DNA from: Lentinula raphanica
Lineage: Eukaryota > Basidiomycota > Agaricomycetes > Agaricales > Omphalotaceae
Direction of reading: 5' to 3'
Assembly: GCA_027919835.1 (NCBI GenBank)
Contig: JANVFP010000030.1
Coordinates: 558,001-622,000, forward strand
DNA length: 64,000 nt
Position numbers and translations under genes: made by a program. The notes below the pieces were generated by a model. That model was not told the DNA's origin. It did no database searches and saw only the letters and a program-made list of their open reading frames with translations. The stretch's first letter is position 1. The number at the start of each line of letters is the position of its first letter. Positions 35,574 to 44,775 of the stretch are shown here, piece after piece.

Positions 35574-37218
35574 TCATTCCTCCCTCAAAAATGCATCCAA
35601 CTCATCATCCAATTCTTGCTGACTCTTCTTCGGCCTACTATCTCTTTCCTTGGGATTATTTCCCCTTCCCGAGCCTCTGCCACGCCGACTGTGTCCACGA
35701 CCATGATTCCTGTCCCTGTCCCCCCTCCCATTTCGCACCGCAAACCCCTCATCATCAAACTCAGACGTTATCCGATCCGCCAAATTCACCTTTCCGTCCG
35801 ACCACAACCTATCCTCCAAACTAACGCCCTTGGTCCCCTGATTCCGACTCCGGCTCCGGTTACGATCCCTATCCCGACCCCGTCGAGGCAAAGGCGAAAT
35901 CAACCGCGATGCCAGATCAAGCTTGGGTATATCCGTGACCGTATCCCCAAGTATCGTCCGACCGTCATTGGCTATGTAGTCAGAGCGCATTTTAGATGGT
36001 GGAGAGGGAGGGGTAGGAAGAGATGAGGGAGATTGTGCTATGATAGAATCACGATCTAGGTCGTCGTATTCATGCAATGCGGCAGTGTCTTCTGCCTCGC
36101 CTTCGGCCAAAAACGCGTCAAGGTCTTGATCTAATTGTTGTCGTTTGAGATCCTCAGACATTGCGCCGACACTGTTAGCCTCTTTGACAAGTCGTTGTCT
36201 CTTGTTTTGAGAGCTGGGAAGGTCTCGACCGTTGAACAGTTCCTTCCCAGCCATTCTACCATGTTTCTTATAGAATTCAGAGTCGCCCTGTGCCCCTCGT
36301 TTCTTCACGTCATCTATTTTTGCCCAACGAATCTTCATCGTGCCCTTCATCGGAGACTGACCATCCTGTGCGTTGTCTGACACAGATATGCCCAAACTAC
36401 GGTTGATCCTCTCCTCTGGAGGCCACAGAGCCACGGGTATGTGTTTCGCGGTAACGAAGCCGGCTTCGTCAAGTTCCTCGCCTGCGGCCTTCGTAAGAGC
36501 TTGCAAAGCGTGACGGGCAGCAGTTCTAGAAGGAAACACGAGGATACAGGTGGTGTCGGAGATCCATTCTAGGGCTAATGGATGGGAAGTGGAAGACGAG
36601 GAGGGTATGAAATGGGTCGCGTAGGCGAAGATACGTGCGGTGGGGAGGTGGGATACGGGCGTTCCTTGTATAAGAAGAGCATTCGGTCGGAGAGTAGGAT
36701 CTTTGGGTTTCGGATCGTTCGCGAGTTTATTTCTTGAGGTGATATCAAAGCTCACCGGTCTCCATTTCGACGTCTTCTTCTTCGCCATCTTGACTTGACG
36801 TCGGTAGCAAGTCCACGGTATCTCCTTCTCGTTTTCGCTTGAGGATTGGCAACATAATATGACGAGCATCGTGTATGTATCAGCAATAAGCGATCACCAT
36901 TTTTTGCAGAATAGATTGATTGGTTCAAAGCAAACAAGGGAGGAAGATAGAGACTATAAATTTAACGACCCGTTTCGCTGAAACGAAAGCTGAAAGACTC
37001 ACCTTGGAGCCCCGAGATTTCGCTGTTGATGCTGCAGAGGATTCCGAGAGAAGATAGACTTTGGTGGTTCCTATTCGACTAGCTAGTCCTGAGCTTGTGG
37101 TCGAGGAAACTTGTGCTTCGTATGGGACATCTTCGTCATAAGAAAGCACTTGTACAGGGTCCTCGTACGTGCTGGTCGGTTCGAGGATAGAGAGTCCGGT
37201 GGTTGTGGAGATATCCAT
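35574..37218 (-). CDS. NCBP3: NCBP3-like cap-binding/mRNA export protein
   Basis: Three minus-strand exons (37003-37218, 36756-36837, 35574-36700) sum to 1425 nt, 474 residues. The first exons encode a disordered start with SYDEDVPYEA and SRIGTTKVYLLSES, then an acidic patch (DGEEEDVEMETD). An RRM-like fold follows (RPNALLIQGTPVSHLPTARI; LEWISDTTCILVFPSR). The NCBP3 signature is next: MKIRWAKIDDVKKRGA and SEFYKKHGRMAGKE. The C-terminus is RG/RD-rich and carries two LDAFL-type motifs (LDQDLDAFLAEGE, and DDELDAFLREE at the end), as in TREX-linked adaptors. In animals NCBP3 works with NCBP1 in cap binding and mRNA export. A simpler reading, starting at 36788 or 36869 with no introns, is possible. 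It would lose the conserved N-terminus and read an intron as protein, so the spliced model is preferred. Confidence 0.8.
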
Positions 37219-37467
37219 TGGGAATGTATTTTGGGATGGTCAAGAGAAAGAACCAGAGCCAGCAGGAATGGAATGAGAAAATAGTGGTGACCCGGAATTG
37301 GTCGGCGATGATGTTGGTACAAAAGAAAGAGCAGTCGGGTCGGGCCGACTTTGTCAGTTGTCACAATCCACCGTTAAACATCCAAGTTTGAAGAAAATGC
37401 ATGAGATTACCTTCCAGCACTGAGCAGAGTACAAGGTGTATATACAAGCGACATCTACTAGAATCAA

Positions 37468-40400
37468 CTACATACCTATCTGGTCTTTGCGGGGCAATCG
37501 CAGCAAACAGCTGGCAAAAGCCAAAATACCCAACGTGAGCAGAAACCTCTCTCGTCCATTCTTAATCTCGTCCTTCACAGGTGCGTCTCCCCAGCGACCA
37601 ACGAACCAATCAAATCTTTGCCCCAGTAGGTGGAACTCTTTTCTTCCAAGTATACCTCGGAGTCTCCCTATTTCACTCAACATCCGAACAATTGAGCTAT
37701 CAATGACCGCCGCGACCCAACGAACCCCTCTGACATTTGTATCCATTCTCTCCCATCGATCCGCGTCTCGATAAAGGTGACGGTAACAGTCGTGGAGAGT
37801 GTTCGCCAAGATCGTGCTGAGTAAGCCGTATACCAAGATCCACTCGCCTAAATCCAGGTTAAAAACAGCCAGGAGAGGACCCAAGAGGATCCATCCTAAA
37901 ATCATCTCTGCACTGTTCGGAACCCAAACGCGATAACAATGCTCTGGGTACATTCCGACCAGCGCGCCATCGCCTACGGACCACATATAAAATCTCCAAT
38001 AAGAACGTGCACCATTTTTCCACCAAGGGTGCGTCACTTGAACGTTGGGAGCGCCGATGAACCCTGCTGTGTCTTTACCTTCGGTTGCTGTGTACTCTCG
38101 CTTTTTCCTGATACAGAAATCAATGTCCTCTCCTCCGCCTGTCTTCGGGAATCTCAAATCAAATTTCACTCCGTCCCGATTTCGTCTAGCAATGATGTTT
38201 GCTGTGACACCCCAAGGGACGTCTGTAGGAATTTTGGTAGCAATATCCCAGAAGTACGTCACACCAGAGAGATGAAGAGCGGCGGTGAAAATGTTGTTGG
38301 CTGGAGGAAATTTCGCGTTGCCGACGAACCCCACCGCTGATGGGTTGGCGCGGATAACGTGTTCGGCTTGGATGAGAAGGTCTGGTGAAGGAACGATATC
38401 GTCGTCGAGGAAATGAACCCACTCTGCAGCGGACTCTTCGAGGAAGCCACGGTTCCGGGAGTAGGATGCACCAGAATTAATGGGATTGACCCGTATGCGC
38501 ACATCAGGACGATGTGCGTGTCGTTGGTTGAGGGCAGCGATATGGGGTGACGAAGGGTCATCTACAATAACGATGAACATCGTACTGCATGTCTCTGAGC
38601 CTTGCAGCGCGAGGATCCGGTCAAGGATATTGAGATCGACTCGATAACAGGGGATGACGATGTCCAAAGTGAGGATGCTCGTTGGAATTGAGACATCAAT
38701 TTTCCCAGCTCGCTTTTTCAGCCAGTCCCCTACTGTATCCACAGCCGAGTCTAAAGTGCTGTATGTCCACCCTGGAGTGTGCTTTTTCTCGTAACGAGCA
38801 TCAGACTCTCCTCCGACTGCATTCGAGATCCTACTTTCGATCATAGTCGAACATCCCCACCTTCGATAAAGCTGGAACAAAAAGGGATCGCCATCTTGAT
38901 TGACGAAAACAGAAGGTATGACTTCACCGTTGAAGATATCCATATGAGTGCGGTGTACGACAGGAAACGTCGGCATCCCAGAGAAAGTAACATCTGTGAA
39001 TGCCACGCAGCCAAGACCTGTAGGAATCCCAATTCGAGCGCCTGCCAATCGAATAAACTCGGCATGAATATCTCTCATCCAACCCTCATCCTTCAGCGTG
39101 ACATCGTCACCTAAGAGCACAAAATAATCACATCCATCCCCCCAAGCTTTTCTGGCGCAGTCTCGCCACAATTCACAAATATGCCCTCGGGGATGGTTGC
39201 ATACCAACGTTTGGGTATGAAAAAGGCCAGCGTTATGTAGAATCACCTCCGCTTTGTTTGGTTTGGAGCAGGACTGTGTTCTTTCATCTAGACTGGAGAC
39301 TTGTCCCTCGAGCAGGAAATCGTCATCCTGGTCAATAGCAAGGTAGATTCTAACCCTGTATTGTGGGCTCACTGCACCTGCGTACGCGTGTGTATCTCGC
39401 CATGTAGTTCGATGAAGAGATTCAGCGAAGCTTTTAAGATTGACAAGACATTGGTCAGGAGTATCGTGGCCTCGAGAGGTGATAGGTAGAAGGACTGCAA
39501 AATCAATAGGCTTGGATTCGGAAAGGCTTATGAGCCGACTTTGTCGCATGTTCTCAAGCAATGAATACTGTTCTCCCGATGAAGACTTCTGTAGAAGATG
39601 TTCGATCTCCTTTCCAATCCACTTTCCGGTACGCTCCATCCCTTCTATCAGACGTGTGGTTGGAGCCCATCCCAGGACTTTGTTCACCTGTTCATTGTTC
39701 GAATTGCGAGCGGCAACACCTACAGGTTTGTCGCTTTTGAATATGAATGATACTTTCGGGGGAACACCGGCATAAGCAACATTCAGGGCTAACTGAGCCA
39801 ATTCCTTAATTGTGATGGACTCATCGGAACCTATGTTCACTGGCTCGGAATGGCTCGAATGTAGGAGTTTTATGATGCCTTCCACGGCATCATCGATATA
39901 GAGGAAGGAGCGCCTCTGCGAACCGTCGCCCCATATTTCGAAGGGTGCTACATCCTGAGATGGATTACGGTCATGTATGAATCGATGAGCAAAGGCCTTA
40001 CGCAGAAGCGCAGCCGGTGCTTTCTCTCGACCTGTGTTCCATGCACCACCAGGTCCGAAAATGTTATGGAACCTGGTGATACGAACCTCTAGCCGAGCGG
40101 TGGGTGTTTGCTGCAGCAGAAATTCCGAGCACAACTTCTCGAGGCCGTATAGGCCTTGGGGCTTAGGCGGCCCGCCTCCAGGGAGGAGGATGTCTCTCTC
40201 GCGAAGAGAGACGTCCTCGGTAACTCCCTGGAGGGAGTCGTGGTATACGCAGGCTGAAGAGGCATAGAACAATTTCTTTACCCCTGCAGCGGTACAAGCT
40301 TTGAGGATATTGAAAGTCATGATAGAGTTCTCGCTATAGATAGCGAAATCGTTGTCCTCGTGGATTACACCCATTCCACCCATATTGGCGGCAAAATGAA

Positions 40401-40687
40401 GTACAATATCTGCATCTTGGACGACGCTGAGGCAAAATTCGATGTCGCAGACATTTCCACGTCTAAATTCATGGCATATAGGTCCATGCTGGTGATCTAT
40501 TGATGGTTTCTCAGAAATGTCGACTACGCGTATGTAACCGACTCCCGTTTCATACAAGCGTTTCGAAACGTGAGATCCCTGGAAATGAGGATGAGCACGA
40601 TCATAGTCATGAAGTGAAATCCGAACTTACAATGAAACCATTGCCCCCGGTTATAACAATCACTTTTGAAGGGTTAGAAGAATGCAT
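37468..40687 (-). CDS. GDP-mannose 3,5-epimerase fused to two GT-A glycosyltransferase domains and a membrane tail
   Basis: Two minus-strand exons (40631-40687, 37468-40578; 52 bp intron GTAAGT-CAG) give 1055 residues. Residues 1-350 are an extended SDR enzyme very like plant GDP-mannose 3,5-epimerase: TGGNGFIGSH (13-22), FAANMGGMGVIHEDN, SSACVYHD (Cys about 129), YGLEK (Tyr 163, Lys 167), RFHNIFGPGGAWNTGREKAP (Lys 205), FEIWGDGSQRRSFLYIDD, and LGWAPTTRLIEGM. The Cys, Tyr, Lys and second Lys used in catalysis are all present. Residues about 375-630 form a first GT-A-like domain (FAVLLPITSRG, IDQDDDF, FVLLGDDVTL). Residues 655-895 form a GT2 domain (LDIVIPCYRVD, NSGASYSRNRGF, HFLDDDIVP with DDD about 744-746, PWGVTANIIARR, GGGEDIDFCIR). 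Hydrophobic segments lie near 908-946 and 1031-1047. There is no signal peptide, so catalysis is probably cytosolic on a membrane. Predicted role: convert GDP-mannose to GDP-L-galactose/L-gulose and transfer sugars. Confidence 0.88.
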
Positions 40688-41807
40688 GGTAAGTAGCACT
40701 GGTAAATCTGTGGTTACTGACTTGTTAAAAGCGAGCCTGACAGCAGGATATTTATACTGTGCCATGATACAGCGTCCAAGGAAGTATATTGGTTCTCCTA
40801 CTGAAGAGACTTGCCCTTTGATGATGAAGGGTAAACTGTGTCCGAGAGTCAACACTGACGCCCAGCAAAAATCATGACCTGACTAACCTGGCTAAGTACA
40901 TGCCAAAGTACTGATTCACCAAAGAAATCTGGTGCGTATACATTGCTGGAATGTTCACGAACGTCTTGGATACTCAAATCGCAGCCGCAGCACGGTCAAC
41001 TTCGTCTTGTGCATATCCTGATAGATGATACTATGTTGGGCGAAGATAAGCAGAGCGCCATGACTCTGCATCTGCGCTGGTCCAGCAGATCATCAAAGGT
41101 AATGCGAGGCGCTAATCCAGCTAGTTGCTTCGAAAGGTATTTTGGGGTCATAAGCTGTAAGCGTTTCGCAGCGAGTGTGGGCTATGTATTCATGGTATTG
41201 GCGAAGTTGTTGCTGAGAGACTAGAGCTTCTGGAATCGTCTGATCATCTAATTTTGACGATTAAGACTGCCACAAACAACGGAAGGAGATCCTCAGCGTT
41301 CTGATTGACAAGTTGGGATCCAGAGGAGAAGGGAGAAGCTGTCCGCAATAGTATACGCACAGCAAAGATTCTCTATCTTTGAACACAAATGAGCGCTCTT
41401 TCTCATTCGGCAGCTCAAGTCATTGATATCGTTGGTACTCACTTTAAGTTTCTTGCCTGTTCATCTCCATCGTGGACATGACTAGAGAAAATAGAACCTA
41501 TAGCCGCAGCAATGCCTTATCATGAGCCCATAGCTCGGGCTGTGGGTGCATTGAAGTGGAACCTAGGATTGCTTCGGGCCTAGTGAAGTTCCGAAGATTA
41601 GAAAATGTAAGCCCAATTCTGGAGAACAACAGAAGCTGGAACATACCCAGAGTCTACAATGGCTTTCGTGTGCAAACAGGCGCTTTCACACTACGAAATA
41701 GAGTATCGACGGCATAGATGTTAACTCGCCAAATGCAGAAGATACGAAAAGCCACGTCGTATAAGTACTGCCCCAAAGCCTCAAGTTGCTTTAGAGCAAC
41801 ACATACA
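40688..41807. promoter_or_regulatory. 1.1 kb divergent intergenic region between the two glycan-fusion genes
   Basis: It separates the start codons of the epimerase-glycosyltransferase gene (-) and the methyltransferase-GT8 gene (+), so it holds both promoters. The part from about 41570 to 41807 was copied to 43727-43980 along with the downstream gene, including a shared CACGTCGTATAAGTACTGCC word (TATAAG at 41760-41765). That word is a plausible core promoter about 45 bp before the start codon. Short open frames here have no recognised content. Confidence 0.55.
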
Positions 41808-43693
41808 ATGTCTGAGCACATCTTTGCCAATGCCATTTCCCCGCAATCCACCTTGTCCGAAATAGGACCAGACCATGGCCACTCGGACCAGTTCCAGTTT
41901 ACAGAAACACAAGATTGGTTCTCGCACAATATTCCACACTGGACGAAACTCCTCCCACTGATCACATCCCCCCGACCTCGGATTTTGGAGATTGGATGTT
42001 GGGAGGGAAGGTCAGCGGTATTTTTGTTGCAGAATATTCATCGTCAAGGGCCACATGAAGTCAAGGGTGAAGGTGATTATCGTTTCATGGACTTTGTGAT
42101 TCCGGATGTATTTAAATCTCCTTCACTATGTTAGACGTAGGGGCCGACATCGTCTGCATCGATCACTTCGATCTATTTCAGACCCCGGCTGGGCGAGAGA
42201 GGTACCGCAAGATCAACCACAATCTATCGCTTATCGGGAAGCCGTTTCGCGTTATGCCAGAATTCAGTGTGCCCGCCTTGATGAAACTCCTTGAAGAAGA
42301 GATTCAGAAGGAGGAGGCATTGGCACAGGATGTCGCCGGAGGTGGAAACGTTGCAGCATCTGACAACGAACGAAGTCTCGGGTTCGACTGGGTATATATC
42401 GATGGCTCGCACGAAGCTGACGATACCTCCCTTGATGGAGAGCTAGCTTGGCGTCTTGCCCGTAAAGGAGCGATAGTCATCTTTGATGATTACAACTGGG
42501 ACAAAGAGCCCAAGGATAGTAAACACCACCCAAAGAGGGGCATAGACGCCTTTCTGGAGCTTCATCGAGAGGAGTTTGTCAAGTTGACAGAGCCGGAGCA
42601 TTATCAAGTGGTGCTTCAGAAAACGAGCGAGAGGAGAATTGGGTTTCTGGTGAATAGTGTGAATGGTCACGGATCGGCCGGTGGGGACGGAGGAGGAGTG
42701 ATGAAAACAGCGTTCGGCTATGGGATTAACATCGCACTTATCGTGGACTCGGCATATGCTATGAGCGCAGCTGTGGTCGTCCAGAGTGTGACGAAACATA
42801 CGCCATCACGGATGACAATCTACGTTGTCGACTGTGGTCTGGCTGAAGAAGACAGACAACAGCTTCTTCGGTCAATCTCCCAATCACGAGCTAAGGCTAA
42901 CGACGTCACGATGGTATTCATCCCATTACCTATGGACAGTCTAGGACGGGAACTTGGCCCAGTCTGGGCGAAACTTGATCTAGCACAGGTGCTTCCCGTA
43001 GAACGCGTGCTGTACCTGGATGCAGACACCTTGATACGATCCAGCATCGAGCCGCTCTGGCAGACAGATTTGCAGGGCCAAACTATTGCGGCTGCTCCAG
43101 ATGTAGGCCATCCAATGGGTCACGGTCACAGTCCGTTGATTGATCATGACAAAAGGCCGTATTTCAACGCTGGCGTCATGTTGCTAAACCTGGCTAAGAT
43201 GCGTGAGGATATCCAAATGATGAAGGATAAAGCTAGAACAATGCAGAGCTCCAAGTATCGCGATCAAGACGCGCTGAATGTTGTGTATGCGAACCAATGG
43301 ACGCGTCTTAGTCTAAACTGGAACGCACAGGGTCTAGGAACGTACATAAAGTACCCATCTGCTGATAGAGACGCGCTGAGACTGCTCGATCCTACGATGG
43401 ACAGTATGGATCCTGCTATAGTTCATTTTACTGGACCGGTGAATCCGTCTATGGAGGAAGTGCTCAGTTTGTATGTTCAGCCACCGACTGCTAAACCATG
43501 GGGGTATCTAGGGGCTCCTGGTCATCCATTTCAAGCTGAGTGGTGGGAGGTGCTTGAGGAGACGGGGTGGAAGGATGCAAAGAAGCAGCTTGATGTAGCA
43601 GGACTCGAGGCGACAGACAAGTCAGTCAGAGACGCCGTGGAGGACTTCAGAAAGAGAGTCGCACGAAAGGATAGTTTTTGGAGAGATGCATAG
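41808..43693 (+). CDS. SAM-dependent methyltransferase fused to a GT8-like glycosyltransferase
   Basis: Two exons (41808-42042, 42135-43693; 92 bp intron) join in phase to 597 residues. Residues 1-250 form a class I methyltransferase of the Methyltransf_24 kind: motif I ILEIGCWEGRSAVFLL (59-74), then VCIDHFD, and FDWVYIDGSHEADDTSLDGE with GAIVIFDDYNWD. Residues 265-545 form a GT8-like GT-A domain: NIALIVDSAYAMSAAVVVQS, VLYLDADTLIRSSIEPLW (DXD at 373-375), KRPYFNAGVMLLNLAKM, DQDALN, and IVHFTGPVNP with KPWGYLGAPGHPF. The tail (545-597) is helical and charged. There is no signal peptide. It would add a sugar from a nucleotide sugar and methylate either the glycan or its acceptor; the substrate is inferred. 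The gene is divergent from the epimerase-glycosyltransferase fusion. Confidence 0.87.
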
Positions 43694-44760
43694 ACGCTCG
43701 ATTTATGTAATCTGTTCATCCTAGGATATTTGCTTCGGACCCAGTAAAACCTGGAACATTAGAAAATACAGAGTCCAATCATGGAGAACAACAGAAGTCA
43801 CATACCAGAATTTACGTTGGCTTTCGGGTCCAGACAGGCGCCTTCGCAGCACGAAATAGACTAGCGATGGCAAGAGGTCATAATTGTGAACTGACCAAAC
43901 GTTATGCAGAAGATACGAAAAGCCACGTCGTATAAGTACTGCCCCAAAAGCAGGTTGAGATTGCTTTAGAGCACCACACAATGTATGAGTCACTGGAGCA
44001 CATCTTTACCATCACCCTACAAGCCACCATGGCCACTCGAACCAATTCCAGCTTACAAAAACATTCAAGATTGGTTCTCGCACAATATTCCGCACTGGTC
44101 GAAACTCCTCCTGCTGACTCGGATTTAGTACGTCTCCCCGACCTCGAATTCTTGGATTTTGGACGTTGGACGTTGGGAAGGGACGTCAGCGGTATCTTTG
44201 TAATTTGTTGCACAATATTCCCAGTGGTCAAGGGCTACAGGAAGTCAATAAGGGTGAAGGCGAAGGTGAAGGTGATCATCGTTCGAAGTTTCATGGACTT
44301 TGCGATCAGGTGGTGCTTCAAAACACGGGCGAGAGGAGGATTGGGTTTCTTGTGAGTAGTCTGAATAGTCACGGATTGGCAGGAGGTGACGGAAGAGGAG
44401 GAGGAGGAGCGATGAAAGAACTTGAGGCGTTCGCGATCGGCTATGGAATCAACATCGCACTCGTCGTGGACTCAGCATATGCCATGAACACAGTTCTGTG
44501 CAGCTGTGGTCATCCGGAGTGTGACTAGACAAACACTGTCGTGAATGACGCGATGACGATCCACGTTGTCGACTGTGGTCTGGCTGAAGAAGACAGAGAA
44601 CAGCCAGAGAACAGCTCCTCCAGTCGATCTACCAAGGTCCAATCGCGAGCTAAATACGTGACGATGCTATTCGTCCCAGAGGATGCGAGGAGACGGATTG
44701 ATGTAGCGGGTCTTGAGCTTGAGGCGACAGATAAGTCAGTTAGAGATGCAGTGGAGTTTA

Positions 44761-44775
44761 GAAACTTAAAGAGAG
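44761..44775 (+). repeat. Target-site duplication, left copy
   Basis: GAAACTTAAAGAGAG, identical to 47381-47395 on the far side of the LINE. In the intact paralogue the corresponding place is near 43650 (AGAAAGAGAGTCGCACG). Confidence 0.92.

Noticed and set aside
40607..40855. Minus-strand frame containing KVIVITGGNGFI read as a separate gene
   Set aside because: The motif is the Rossmann start of the epimerase fusion; a 52 bp intron joins it in phase, and the part upstream of 40687 is non-coding.
40943..41224. 93-codon frame between the two divergent glycan-fusion genes
   Set aside because: No motif, no in-phase exon partners, and it lies in the shared promoter region.
43981..44528. Open frames after the methyltransferase-GT8 gene read as new genes
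   Set aside because: They are out-of-frame remnants of the duplicated gene, as shown by colinear similarity to 41570-42800.
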